In this document: positions 33,986 through 47,754 of the stretch, piece after piece | How the letters are laid out: every line of letters begins with the position of its first letter | Numbering within the stretch: the stretch's first letter is position 1 | NCBI GenBank assembly: GCA_951213105.1 | Contig: OX578142.1 | Coordinates: 121,920,731 to 121,984,730, forward strand | Source: Amaurobius ferox | Taxonomy: Eukaryota > Arthropoda > Arachnida > Araneae > Amaurobiidae | Direction: 5' to 3' | Length of the DNA stretch: 64,000 nt | Notes under the pieces: generated by a model | Databases searched by the model: none | What the model saw: the letters and a program-made list of their open reading frames with translations, nothing else | Told to the model about the DNA's origin: nothing | Translations under genes and position numbers: made by a program

Positions 33986-35002
33986 TTCATTTCTCATTGG
34001 TGGTGTTGTAAAATTTTGGGTCCACACTTGAAGTCCTAACTCACGGAATTTGTTCATAATGTCCTCCCTGGCTTTCTCTTTTGTTTCTGGGTGCATTTCG
34101 TGCTCTCTTGGCAAACTGAACATTTTTTCTATCATGCTCCTCAAAGAATGAATATCACTCTTCGAGACTTTACATGGTTCTGTTGCATTTGGATTTCGTG
34201 TACCAAACCATCCACTCAGAAATTTACCATTTCGTGTATTTTCAGGTAGTTCGTAAGATGCCTTAGATTCACTACTAGCTTCAAGATCATTTATTTCTAC
34301 ATTATCAAGCCTTACCACCATGTCATCTTCATTTTCGTTTTTTTCTCTTTCTTCTGAGGCAGGTTCAACAGTTGTTCTGACAGATACATCAGGAGCTGTT
34401 GTTCGGCTGACAGATACATCAGGAGCTGTTGTTCGGCTGACAGATACCCCAGAAGATGTTGTTCTCCTGGCAAAAACATCATCAGCTGGTACCATTCCGT
34501 TAGTATTTGCAGTAGGAGATATTCTATCAGTTTTATCGGCAGGTACTATATTATTAGTATCAACTGTGGGAATAAAGCTGTTATCACCTCTAGGAACTAT
34601 GTTATTTGTGTTACCATGGGGTAACATGCCATTGTTGAAGTCAGGTTGATTATGAGGATAGAACCCACGGAAACGACCATCTTTTGTGAAGAACACACTG
34701 CCTTCATTAACGTCATTAACCTCATTGCCGTAATTTCTTTGTGGATAATCATGACTTGGTACGTTATTTTTCGAAACATCATGTTCCCACCAAGTATACT
34801 CACTGTATTCTTGAATGTGGACGTAATTATTAGGATCAGCCTGGTGTAAAGTTTCGCGGTATTTATACGTACTTTTAGGCTGACCTGTAGGATAATAAGG
34901 AGGGAAGTGAAACTGCTCACCCCACCAGTATGGCAATGCGCAAGGTTTGCACAAATCTGCACAAAGAAATGCTAAAATTGCTACAGAGATAAAGATCTGC
35001 AT
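33986..35002 (-). CDS. First coding exon of a secreted protein, probable M28-type peptidase N-terminus
   Basis: The start is ATG 35000-35002. An in-frame TTG 33 bp upstream extends the open frame but is unlikely in a eukaryote. The exon has 339 codons and ends at GAA|GTAAGT (donor 33980-33985), phase 0. Residues 1-18 (MQIFISVAILAFLCADLC) form a signal peptide. A Trp/Tyr/Pro-rich region (to about 80) follows. Residues 120-235 form a low-complexity linker with NTNNIVP/ADD-type repeats and TTAPDVSVSR repeats (a 30-bp direct repeat in the DNA, 34379-34440). An acidic segment and a C-terminal part follow (about 270-339) with SLREHEMHPETKEKARE-like sequence (SLPREHEMHPETKEKA), then IMNKFRELGLQVWTQNFTT. 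That last pattern resembles the N-terminal edge of M28 aminopeptidase/glutaminyl-cyclase folds; the zinc-binding residues would be in later exons, not seen here. Secretion is well supported; enzyme identity is an inference. Confidence 0.8.
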
Positions 35003-36717
35003 CTCTGTTGTTAATAAGCAGTTTAATAAAAACAAACTATGAATTTATATTCCTTAATATGATTTTAAAATATAAACAAAAACTGGTGATTAAAACTGTG
35101 TAGAAAGAACGTCAAAAACAAATCTTCAAAAGGCAATCATATATTCCATATAGAATAAAATCCTCCAGTTATCTTTTCAAATTAATAGATAACAAAAATA
35201 GTACAATCCTGGAATAAAATTCTGAAATATTTCTAAGAAATATCTAACTTAACTAATCATTTAAGATAAGAACTCCACCAGAAAGTATAAAACAAGAAAC
35301 ACTTAATATTTCAAGTTCAAGATGTCACTTTCTAATATGCATCACGGAAGAGAGATCCTCGGATGAAAGTGATGAAGTTCTAAGTGACGAAAATTTCTCC
35401 GACAATACTCAAAACTACTTTCTAAAACCGTCTTTCGAATATAAATTAGGAGCCTCGAGAAGTCATGCCGCATCAAACTCTGCACTTTCACAGAGTAACG
35501 GGATTGCAAGAGACAGGTTTGTGGCTCTCAACGTGCTGACCTACATTTCATTCTTTTTTTTTTTTTTTCCCCTTTAGTGGACAGGCGAACGGGTTTCAGT
35601 TAAAACGTAAGGAGTGTCCTTCTAGCTTTGGAAATTCGCAGCATGCAGGTTTGGTAACTTACCTGTGTAATAGTTAAAAAGAATGGTTGAGTAGGAGATA
35701 ATGTAAAACTAGCTGAAATAAAAAAAAAATATATTTTAAAACATGTTGCAGCGTATGTCGCAGGTTTCAGCTTTCTTGACCAGAAATATTTGGAAACAAG
35801 TTTTATTTATAAAGTTTTTGTTAGTTATACATCAATGCACTTTGTAATCAGACCCCTTGGAATGCAACCTGGAGCTATGCCCACCCCTGGCCATCCTGAT
35901 CGTACCTAAATTTCACTCTCGTTTTTAAATAATAGTTAATAATTATTTACTAATAGTTTCTCTTTCTACCCAAAAGCATTGGTTAGTTACCATATTTAAC
36001 TTAATCCGAAATTATAATAGAACTGAAATTGACGCAAAATGTAGGTCCCAGGTTAAATTTTGAGCAACGTCTAGAAATGTATTCGTAACAAAGAAAAATT
36101 GAAATTAAACAAATGAATACCATACTTAATTAATTGGTTTAATAAATTGCAGCAATATGCTCTTTAGGAGAATAAAATAATAACGATTAGTAATTTAAAC
36201 TGGTCTGCTATTACTTTACAACAATTAATTGAATAATTACAAGATTTGAATGCTTATTCACCTATTGCTTCAAAATTAATTGGAAAACAAAGCTAGTTGA
36301 TTTCAACTATAAAGTTCAACTATTTTAAAATGATTATTATTTATGCGGTCCAAAATTTGCTAAAAATGCAACAAATATTTTTACGGGGTCAATTATTAAA
36401 AAATAAGGGGTGAAATACCTGGTTTGCCCCACTATAGGGTCAAAGCGTGTACCTATACGAATCAATGTAAAACTGCTTAATATTTTTAAAAACTCCATTT
36501 TTATTTCACGTAAAGTGTAACAATATACATAAACAGTATGAATACGGTGTTTGATATAGTGTATATACTAATCATTAATTACTACATGGAGAGAGAGAGA
36601 GAGAGAAAGAAATTCCCACAAAAAATAAAAGCAGTAAATTGAAGTGGGCAGCACATTTAAACATTTCATTTTAAATTACAAAACTCACAAATAAAATACA
36701 AGTTCTCGTTTTTACTT
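35003..36717. other. Upstream flank of the secreted-protein exon
   Basis: Presumed promoter and 5' UTR of the minus-strand gene lie here, but no core promoter can be fixed. On the plus strand, 35290-35545 is an open stretch rich in Ser/Asp/Glu (SSDESDEVLSDENFSDN) with no start, followed by T15C4TTTAG; its composition is protein-like but the family is unknown. A (GA)n tract lies at 36588-36605. No repeats of the main families occur. Confidence 0.4.
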
Positions 36718-37626
36718 TATAATGTATAAGGAAAGTATTGTAACGGGGTCGAAAATTCAAATTCGAGTTTTCGACGGGAGAGCACGTTTCAAGCATCCCT
36801 GATCACGAATCAAACATTTTTGAAGTGATATCTGTCTGTGTGTGTGTGTGTGTCAGTGAGTTTGTGAAGACGATATCTCACGAACGAATGAAGCAATGCG
36901 AATGAAATTTAGTACAAAAATCACAATCCGTGAATACGGGAAGCCTACTGTTTTTAAACGCAGTCGAATGTTCAGAACCCACCAAAATTTTCGAGTGAAA
37001 TTTTGAAAAAATCATCAAAAAATAAAAACCTTTAATAAAGTTACGCAAATAGACATTTCTTATGTAATTTTTCCTTAGAAAACGATTGACACAAACTTTA
37101 GAACGCTAGCATAAACTGTTCTCGAGATATTGCACATTTTTCAAATAAATCTATAAAAAAATCCCATAAATTAAAAAAATATATTAACTGTTGAGAAACA
37201 TGTTAACTTTTCATATGTAATATCATTCGATAAATTTGGTGACATCATTCTCGTGGATCTAGCTCGTTCCATTCATAAGAAAAGGTACTTCGAGTAATAC
37301 ATTTGTATTTGAACGCCAATAGTCAATTATCTGCGTTAAGAATAACTTATTTCTCCGTCCATAACGCTTGGCGAGATTTTGGCGACGAATTTGGCGGAAT
37401 GTCGCCAACTTGGCGGCTTTTTTAAATGTTGCCAAATTAACGCAAATCTCGTCAAATGGATAAAAATGACGCTAAATCGATGAAAATGACGACTAATTAA
37501 CGAAAATTAAATATCTTGGAAAGAATGTAAGTATCTACTATAAGAATAACCTATTTTTTTTGCTGTAAAAGTAGCAAATTCATCGCATTATATAAGGAAA
37601 GTCATGTGCTGCCCACATCAGATTTT
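36718..37626 (-). repeat. RB family copy, full length
   Basis: Both ends are preserved: TTTATAATGTATAAGGAAAG at 36718 (3' end inverted) and GTCATGTGCTGCCCACATCA (5' end inverted) at 37603. The GCC-rich core, GGTTTATGC-type segment and (GT)n are in the expected order. Confidence 0.85.
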
Positions 37627-38879
37627 TTGTGTTGCGACAAACTTTGTCAGCCCAATTGGAGCCTGAATTTGTGGTCTGAACGGCGACCTACAAAAAGCCC
37701 CCGTTATGACCCTTTGGTCTCGTATTGAAGAAAACATGATGTCGTTGAGGCTATACTCAACCTACCAGTTTAACTATGCATGTAATATGTAACTAACTAG
37801 CATTATACACGTTCTTCGTACGAAATGTAGAATATAAAGAAACTTTAAATTAACAATTATGTGCAAATTCCTATAATATTCTAAATGATATTGGTAATTA
37901 AAATATTCTATTAAAATATTTAATTATAATTCTCCTAAAGAGGAAGTATAAGAATATCTGTTCTCGCTATACAAAATTATCCTCACGTGTAGATCTGAAG
38001 AATTAAACATCCTGGTCCCGTTTGTAAATGAATTCATAAAAAATACAAAAATTGGATCAATATATACCAAAATGAAAGCACAGGATATACCTGTACTACT
38101 TTTATTCTGTTTCAACAATCGGTTAAACACAATATATGACTTAATTGGCTAAACACAATATATAAGCTAATTGGCTAAACACAATATATGGCATGAGTTT
38201 GAAACATCAATAATTCTAGTCATCTTTAAACCCGAAGGTTTCAGTTGATCTAATCCAGTCAAAAATGTAATTCCAATAAAATTTATTTTTGCATACATTT
38301 CTTTATTATTTAAATCGTCTGCAGTATAGACACATTGGCATGGGGTTAGAGAGAAGGAGATAAAACGCCTATGGATGAAACGCTTGAATGTGCCATTATG
38401 CTAGGTGTAGCTAGAATTATATCTAGGTGTAGCTAGCGTTAGTAAAGTAGTCGCTATTGTTAATTGAAAGGCGTAGTATTTAGTATATGTATTTTTGATT
38501 ATTTTTAAATTAAGGTTCCCTAATTATGAATACTTTCAGAATTTTTTCATAGTTGTATATTAAAGTACAGAATATATGGAGATAAAAATAAATTGAAAGG
38601 TAAAATAATGTTGAATACGTGGGAATGTTCCTTATTGTTCCAGTTCTAATTTGCATTGCGGTAATAATTTATTTTTAGAAAATTGACAGTTTAAAAAAAT
38701 ATTTTAGGACTTTCGCCATACAAATACATACAATGCAGGACTATCTTATGTTATATTGTATCAAACGATATTAGCCTTACCTAAATGCAAAGTGGATTTA
38801 ATTCCGTTGCTAAGCAACATGATATATTTTTCTCCAAATAAATTTGCGAAAAAAATATCGTCTGCATAATGCTATCTCT
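37627..38879. other. No gene seen
   Basis: 38128-38200 holds three imperfect ~27-bp units with GGCTAAACACAATATAT. Otherwise AT-rich DNA without coding signal. Confidence 0.45.
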
Positions 38880-39055
38880 ACGGAAGGTTCGTTTTTTATT
38901 AATATCTCGACAACCCCTAGTCCTAGAAACTCGAAACATAGATTAAATTTTAAGTGGGTCTATTTCGCGACTACCCACACAATTTCATGAAATTCGGTCC
39001 GTGAAGATGAAACAAACACACAAACATACATACAGATTTTTAATTTAATTTATAT
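38880..39055 (+). repeat. Possible LINE/SINE 3' tail
   Basis: ATATCTCGACAACCCCTAGT, GAAATTCGGTCCGTGAAGAT and (ACAAACATAC)-type tail sequence resemble the 3' ends of RTE-type LINEs and their SINEs in arthropods. No coding part is present. Confidence 0.35.
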
Positions 39056-39298
39056 AAAGCACTATACTAGCTGCTCTGTAACAGATTTGTTGAAGGATCA
39101 CTCCAAAGGTAAGGTAAACGTAACATTTTGTCAAAATGGCTTAACGATAAATGGCTATATATCACTGCAGTTGAGATCCATATGTTTTAAACCTTTAATA
39201 CAATAAGTTTTATACAGCCCTCATCAGATGGCAGGACTTAATCCTTAAGTAGTGATAACCTGTTTGACCGGTCTAACCAGTTTTATCCTAGGCTTCCC
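39056..39298. other. No gene seen
   Basis: Short intervening DNA without recognised features. Confidence 0.35.
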
Positions 39299-40250
<952 letters not shown>

Positions 40251-41562
40251 TCCATGAAAGGTCGCGATGCCCAAGTTTATATCCACTCTGAAAATAATCT
40301 AAATTCTAAAATTGTCTAAACGGTAAAGAATACGCGAGTATAATAATATTTTTGATATTTTTCACTCTTTCTAAACAAACATATTCTGTTCTAATCCTGT
40401 AAACATATAGTTTTAATTTTACAGCTTCTGAGAAAATATTAATGGGAAATTAAACTACACTTTTAAACTATAGATCTTCACCATTCTTCATATCAGGATC
40501 AGAACCCTTCAACAGGGTATCCTAGACATAAAAGTACGGCTTGTCCTATCCTAGACATGAAAGTACAGCAGTCCTGCGGGAACTTAGAGCAAACTATTTT
40601 GAGATTTCCTGACTTTGAAAGCAAATTTTTGTTTCTTGTACTTGTTTTTTACCATGTTTTTCTTTCTTTCTTTCTTTTTTTTTTCTTTTTTTTTTTCGTG
40701 AAGCATGTAAAATTTCAAAAGTAGTGCAACAGGTACTGCTCACTTCTCTTGCAATTTCAGTAGAATATAAATATCATGTGAGACTTGATCTAAATCAGAT
40801 TTTTAAATTTCAGATAAATCGCTTATGTTTTTTTATATGAGCTATTGCAGGGCATAGCAGACAAAGAGATAAAAGCAAATCAAGTCCAACGCAAAAGTAA
40901 AAATCTTAGTTACTTTACCCGCTAGTTTTATAAAATATTAGATATTTTAGTTTTTTAAAATATCATTTCTGAGAAGTTGGCTTTGGACGCCCAATTCATA
41001 TGGACCTCTATTGCGACATGTTTCCATAAAGTCCTTATTTTCAAAATAAAATTCTGCATTGTAAACCCGCACCCCAAACTGAATCGTCTACACGCTCTTT
41101 CCCTCTTTAAGATCATGTCTACGCCTATGGACTCTTATTAACGATGTCCATCTGTAGAACATTAGAAAACTTTACATTAAAATGTCGTCAAAATCATTTG
41201 GTTTTTAGACCATATCGACAGACCATTTATATCAATGATGCAGAACGAGCGCTTCAACCCCATCATATTCAGCAATGAATTTAATCTATAAAACAGTAAT
41301 TTACACCTTACATCAAAAATTTGAAAATAAAATATATTAAACTTTAGCCGAGTTATCATGGGATAATGTATAGCAATAGTGGAGGCACAGCACGCAAAAT
41401 TTTAATATGAGAATATAGAAAATTTTAGAAATCTATTAAGTTTTAGAGAATTTATAGTCGAACAATATATAGCAAAAATGAGGGCGCAGAACGCGCAATT
41501 TTTATCCGACAATGTAACGAACTTGACAAATAAAATATGAATTTACACCCCATATCCAAATT
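40251..41562. other. AT-rich stretch, no gene seen
   Basis: A short direct repeat (CCTAGACATRAAAGTACRGC, 40519 and 40551) and T-rich tracts are present. No coding frame or recurrent family. Confidence 0.45.
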
Positions 41563-42480
41563 AAAACAAGAAAGATCAATCATGCATAAAGTATTGATTA
41601 TGAAACACTTTCCAACTTCAATGCAATTTTATATAAACATCTCTAAAATGCGATACATTCCTCGGTAATACTTTTAAAATTATCACAATACTACATTAAT
41701 TTGTTATATTTGAAAACTTAATCGAAGAAAATAAACTTCATTCAAATGACGGCATTGAAATATAAATTGCCTGGTTTAAACATCTCTAAAATGCGTTACA
41801 TTCCTCAGTAATATTTTTAAAATTATCATAATACTGCAATAATTTATTATATTTAAAAACTTCACCGAAAACAAATGAACTTTATTCAAATGACGTCATC
41901 GAAATATAAATCGCCGAAATATAAATAATTTATTTTATTTAAAAATTTGAAAAATTGTTATATACTGTATTTATTTTAAAATGTTAAACCTCTCTTATAC
42001 ATAAAATAATTAAACACTTGGGAAAATATTTATTATATAATATATCTATTTTTTCTTTCTGGAGGATATAGCAAGAGTCAGAATTTAATTGAATTTGTTT
42101 TTTCCCTATATTAAATAATTTTTATTTAAAAAACTACCTAATATAATTTACTGAAATTTTTATATATATTTTATGGGATAATTTGAATATTTCCTAAAAT
42201 TTTCGAAGCAATTTGTGAATTTTAACTTTGCTTAAAAAATGTTTGAAAAATTAGGTCCCATAGGGTTCAATGTATTTCATTTTTTCAACCCGGGTTCAAT
42301 CCAAAACTAATTGGGTGATATTATTCATTTATATTCCCATAGGTCCCACAGACCGTCTGAAAAACATACTAAAATTTCATTTTGATAAAGTCATTTTTAC
42401 GACAGTTATCGTGCTAACGGACAGACAGACAGAATGAACAAAGTCACAAACACTTTTCATCTATGTTGTAAAGTGTTAAA
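41563..42480 (+). repeat. R1 family repeat, internally shortened
   Basis: Starts AACAAGAAAGATCAATCATG and ends AAAGTGTTAAAAAA. The middle part between ACGTCATCGAAATATAAAT and TTATTTAAAAAACTAC, several hundred bp in other copies, is replaced by about 180 bp of AT-rich DNA. Confidence 0.75.
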
Positions 42481-42523
42481 AAATCGGTTAATCTTATAGA
42501 GGAGTTATCGCCGGACACTGTGT

Positions 42524-42806
42524 TGTTGTTGAGACCCAGACCGTCCGACCTACCAGAAAGGTGTAAGGTAACCGTTTGGACGGCCGGGAAGTGTCACCCA
42601 ATTTAGACCGGAACCCAGTGGGGGAGGCATCCACAGGGACCGTACCCTCCTTCCCCTACCACCAACTTCTCGGAAGGACTTACGGATCCATATGTTTAAC
42701 GTGATCGTACTCCGCATGAACACGGCGGCAGTTGTGGCAGCGTGCAAATCCAGCGCGCAAACCACCGGGCTACCGCGCCCGAAATGTGCCAACAGCACGC
42801 GGTGTT
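42524..42806 (-). mobile_element. 283-bp tRNA-derived SINE with 14-bp TSD
   Basis: Flanked by identical GCCGGACACTGTGT at 42510-42523 and 42807-42820. Read on the minus strand it starts AACACCGCGTGCTGTTGG, has an A-box-like GGTAGCCCGGTGGTTTGC, a central segment shared with the SINE at 25308, the tail module (CGGCCGTCCAAACGG ... GGTCGGACGGTCTGGGTC) and a short (CAA)n 3' tail. The 98-codon frame 42550-42846 is a shadow of this SINE. Confidence 0.9.
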
Positions 42807-42820
42807 GCCGGACACTGTGT

Positions 42821-44188
42821 ATCAGTGCAGAGGACTCAGCATACACAATTTTTATCCGAATACGTTAAGATACGAACTCGGTTTGTGAAACAATAATTTA
42901 CACCACATATCCAAATTTCAACATTTTCAGTTAAGTTTCAAATAAAGTATTGTCGAACAATATATATATCATTCGCGCAATTTTTTTCAAACCACGATTC
43001 TATAAAGCAATAATTTACACCTCCCATCCAAGTTTTAGGGAAGTTATCGTTGGACAAAGCAAAGAGACAAACAGACAGACAAAAGTAAGAAACTTAGTCA
43101 CTTTATTCCTCCACCAATTAAGTGGTAAATTTTGTGTGCGGAAGAAATGTTTCTGTTGAATGAAATATCAATTGATAAGCCCATAGACAAATAAATTTTT
43201 GTGCTTATTTTCCAATTTGCCTAAAAAACAACCAATTAATATAAAACAAATAATTTTATTGAAGTTTTTTAAATGCAGTCAATTATGTTCGAAGTTTTAT
43301 ATCGACATATTGTGATATATTTCAGGAAAATAGTCATATTTTCCATAACACAGTTTTTCAGCAGTTTGACCCAGATCCTGTAGAAAATAATAGCATAAGA
43401 AGAAATCGTTTTTTCCTTTTTTGTTCTTTTCGCTGTATACATTACTAGTATACTATTATTTCTGCCGGAAAAGCGGTTGATGCTTTTGATTCTGGTGATA
43501 TATTTGACATTTAAAGTATTAGTTTAAAATACGACTGGAATTAATCCCTTTCTTTATGTGATGTTAGCGTAGTGCAACATGCAAGTGATTTCCTCTTGCA
43601 AAACAAACTAAAAGATTTCAATAGATTAGAGCTAACGAATTGATTCTCCAAATGGTGCTGTGGAAATGTTTCCACATGAAAAAAACATCATAATGATGTA
43701 ACAGTTTTAAATATTATTCTATAATTCTGTATTTACCGAAAGAAATGAGCTAAAATTTGGTAAACTCATATTCCACACATTTCTGAATCAATTTACGTAG
43801 TAATTTAAAGCTGCCACACGGTACGCGGACATAATACGCCTTAAATAAACTCCTTTAAGTGAGGCAGATAAAACATTTTAGACCTATCGTAGGTCAGATT
43901 CCAAATTTTTGGTAATATGTGAACTTTACAACAATTAATTAACGAAATAACTATAAATCTATATTCAGCAGTTCATTTGGAGTTTTCACATACGCAAAAA
44001 ATAGACATTTTTTGTAAATTAATTTTTTTTTTTTTGTAAATAATGTCTAAATATTTACCAAATATACTTTTTAATATTAAATGCTAGAAATCTCTGCTAT
44101 AATTAAATGCTAGAAATCAAATTTAAATGCAGTAAAAGTGTTGGTCCTGAGAGCTATATACGGTGAAACCTCAACGGGCCATTTACGA
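42821..44188. other. No gene seen
   Basis: AT-rich DNA with no recognised repeat except a short CAGACAGACAAAAG tract at 43072. Confidence 0.4.
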
Positions 44189-44897
44189 CAGTGTTTCTCG
44201 ACCTCTGTGAGACCGCGGCCCGGTAAATTACTTTTTAATAAGACGAGGGCCCGGTCCCCAAAAAATTGCTCGTAAATAGCTTTCTACTTTTTTAAGTTCA
44301 TACATTAAACTAACATAAGTGTTAAAAATTAATCATGGAATAATCATAAAGCATATTAATACATTTATGTATACGGTGTGGCAAGTTGCAAATATAAAAT
44401 TACATTTAAGTAAGTTATCAATCACTGAACTAATTAAATCTTGTAGCACATTGTTATTTCTCAGGCGGATATCATTCAATTCATTTCTGTTGATTTGCAT
44501 TAACATCCTGATCACTGCAAAAATGTATACGATTATTCAGTATAAAATTGATTATCGTATTATTAAATCGATTTTATAGATGTTGGTTTGAAAAAAAGAA
44601 AACGGTATTAAAAAAAAATATGTATCCATTGTAATTCACCGTAGAAGTCAGCTGAGTAGTCTTATACATATTAAAATTTAATTGCGGATTGGTCACTGAT
44701 ATTTGCTATATAGATGTTATTTAAGCGTTCTGGTTCCGAGATTTTCGACACATTCACGAATATTCTTTTTAAAATATTTCCACTGTGAAGAAATATTTAT
44801 TCATGAAAAATGCTTAGAACTAAAACGACACATTCCCGGAGAATCTCTCGCAGCCTGGTATAATTGATACCAGGGCCCGCTGCCCAGAGAAACACTG
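44189..44897. mobile_element. Non-autonomous hAT element (MITE), 709 bp
   Basis: Terminal inverted repeats begin CAGTGTTTCTC at both ends, with related GC-rich subterminal parts (GACCGCGGCCCGG and the inverted GGGCCCGCTGCCC). Flanks are ATTTACGA (44181-44188) and ATTTACAA (44898-44905), an 8-bp duplication with one change, as expected for hAT. No transposase frame inside. Confidence 0.85.
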
Positions 44898-44944
44898 ATT
44901 TACAATAAGGGACATATCTTAATAACAGATAATACAACCCCTTA

Positions 44945-45003
44945 CTCCGGCCGTCCAAATAGTCGCTCAAGTCCTCAGGATGAGTCGGACGGTCTGGGTC
45001 TTC
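44945..45003 (+). mobile_element. SINE tail fragment
   Basis: CCGGCCGTCCAAATAGTCGC through GAGTCGGACGGTCTGGGTCT, a variant of the SINE tail module with a different middle (TCAAGTCCTCAGGATGAG), as also at 58101. No certain TSD. Confidence 0.65.
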
Positions 45004-45060
45004 AACTCCTTAATAACTGATAACAGATATCTTATACATAATTCTTTGTGCTTCATCGAC

Positions 45061-45083
45061 TCCCCCCCCCCCCCCCCCCCCCC
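45061..45083. repeat. Poly-C run
   Basis: 22-23 consecutive C, the longest of about ten such runs in the window. Confidence 0.9.
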
Positions 45084-45827
45084 CAGAAACCTGAAAAAAA
45101 GTTAGAGACGCATAGGGCCACCACTCTAAGGAAGTTATTATCACTATATCAGGAGCCAACTGTTGTCGACTAATGACCTTTTCGGGCAAGAATTCTGGCG
45201 ACACGGAAAGGAGAAACAAATCATAAAATTTGAAAGTTCGACATGTTATGAAAATAATGGCCGGAGAATAAACTCGATTTCAAATCCTCATCATTTGCTA
45301 TGAAAAATAAAATTAACATCACGCATTGGTTTTATCTTCAAAAGTGTATCGAACAGACATCGCAATGTAAGATGTCACGACTAATCCACTTTCTTTCTGG
45401 TTCATAAATCTGATGATGACCCGATTTTCATTCAGTTTTCATTTTCCTTTGTAAGAATTTCACATCTAATAACACGTTTCGAGAACAAAGTTCTAAAATC
45501 TTTCTTTCTATGAGAGGTTTCTTTTCAAAAAGCAAGGATAACAGGAATCGCAGAATATTCGAAATTATATGACAGATGGGTCACACATTGAGGGTAATGC
45601 TATAAAAATAACAATGTTTTTACTGTTGCAAAACGATATGTAAAATGCTAACGAAGAGATTAGAGTGTAAAATGAAACAATAAAGATAAGAATGGGGATA
45701 TTAAATGCAGTTTTCTAAAATACGTACCAATATTTTGATATTGTCAGTGAATACTAAAATATGATTAACGAATCTTTTTTTAAATATAAATATGATTTGC
45801 TAAGATATAAAAAAAATCAATATTTTA
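45084..45827. other. No gene seen
   Basis: No coding frame or recurrent family recognised. Confidence 0.4.
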
Positions 45828-47715
45828 TCTATATAATATGCACTGAACTGATTGAGTGAGTGAGTGGGCGATGTATTAAAATTATCGAGCACTTCCACTA
45901 TAGCTAAAATTTTGGTTTTGATATCATTCGGTCCGTCTCAGCTTTAAGACCAAGGGAAAAATCAAAATTTTAAAAATTTGAATTATTGGTGACGGTACAA
46001 AAGAACAATCAAAGAACTCAAAACCACTTTGCTTAATTATCAAACACTTCCACTCTAGCTAAAAACTTGGTTTTAGTCTCATTTTATCCGTCACAGCTTC
46101 CGGGTCAAGGAAAAAACTAATATTTTGAAAATTCAAATTAGGGGTGGCAATGCAAAGACATAATCAAATAAACTCAAAACTACTTTTCTTAATTATCGAG
46201 CACTTCCACTCTAGCTAGAATCTTGGTTTTAGTCTCATTTTATCTGTTACAGCTTCCAAGTCAAGGAAAAAATCTAATATTTTGAAAATTCAGATTAGGA
46301 ATGGCAAGGCAAAGACATAATCAAATAAACTCAAAACTACTTTGCTTAATTATCGAGCACTTCCACTCTAGCTAGAATCTTCGTTTTAGTCTCATTTTAT
46401 CTGTTACAGCTTCCAGGTCAAGGAAAAAATATAATATTTTGAAAATTTAAATTAGGGGTGGCAATGCAAAGACATAATCAAATAAACTCAAAACTACTTT
46501 GCTTAATTATCGAGCACTTCCACTCTAGCTAGAATCTTGGTTTTAGTCTCATTTTATCTGTCACAGCTTCCAGGTCAAGGAAAAAATCTAATATTTTGAA
46601 AATTCAAATTAGGGGTGGCAATGCAAAGACATAATCAAATAAACGCAAAACTACTTTGCTTAATTATCGAGCACTTCCACTCTAACTAGAATCTTGGTTT
46701 TAGTCTCATTTTATCTGTCACAGCTTCCAGGTCAAGGAAAAAATGTAATATTTTGAAAATTCAAATTAGGGGTGACAATGCAAAGACATAATCAAATAAA
46801 CTCAAAACTACTTTGCTTAATTATCGAGCACTTCCACTCTAGCTAGAATCTTGGTTTTAGTCTCATTTTATCTGTTACAGCTTCCAGGTCAAGGAAAAAA
46901 TCTAATATTTTGAAAATTCAAATTAGGGGTGGCAATGCAAAGACATAATCAAATAAACTCAAAACTACTTTGCTTAATTATCGAGCACTTCTACTCTAGC
47001 TAGAATCTTGGTTTTAGTCTCATTTTATCTGTTACAGCTTCCAGGTCAAGGAAAAAATCTAATATTTTAAAAATTCAAATTAGGGGTGGCAATGCAAAGA
47101 CATAATCAAATAAACGCAAAACTACTTTGCTTAATTATCGAGCACTTCCACTCTAACTAGAATCTTGGTTTTAGTCTCATTTTATCTGTTACAGCTTCCA
47201 GGTCAAGGAAAAAATCTAATATTTTGAAAATTCAAATTAGGGGTGGCAATGCAAAGACATAATCAAATAAACTCAAAACTACTTTGCTTAATTATCGAGC
47301 ACTTCTACTCTAGCTAGAATCTTGGTTTTAGTCTCATTTTATCTGTTACAGCTTCCAGGTCAAGGAAAAAATCTAATATTTTAAAAATTCAAATTAGGGG
47401 TGGCAATGCAAAGACATAATCAAATAAACTCAAAACTACTTTGCTTAATTATCGAGCACTTCCACTCTAGCTAGAACCTTAGTTTTAGTCTCATTTTATC
47501 TGTTACAGCTTCCAGGTCAAGGAAAAAATCTAATATTTTAAAAATTCAAATTAGGGGTGGCAATGCAAAGACATAATCAAATAAACTCAAAACTACTTTG
47601 CTTAATTATCGAGCACTTCCACTCTAGCTAAAAACTTGGTTTTGGTCTCAATCTATTCGTTTCAGTTTCCAGATCATCGTAAATATAAAAAAAATCGAAT
47701 TAAGGGCGATGATAC

Positions 47716-47754
<39 letters not shown>

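Noticed and set aside
35003..35035. Upstream TTG start extending the secreted protein by 11 residues
   Set aside because: Eukaryotic start should be ATG; the ATG at 35000-35002 gives a normal signal peptide directly.
42550..42846. 98-codon minus-strand open frame
   Set aside because: It lies almost wholly inside the 283-bp SINE and its GC-rich coding look comes from the SINE.
44945..45003. TSD around the SINE tail fragment at 44945
   Set aside because: CCCCTTAC and CTCCTTAA flanks are similar but not convincing; possibly coincidental.
45881..47700. CRISPR-like array
   Set aside because: Units are contiguous 157-bp repeats without unique spacers, inside a Helitron, in a eukaryote.
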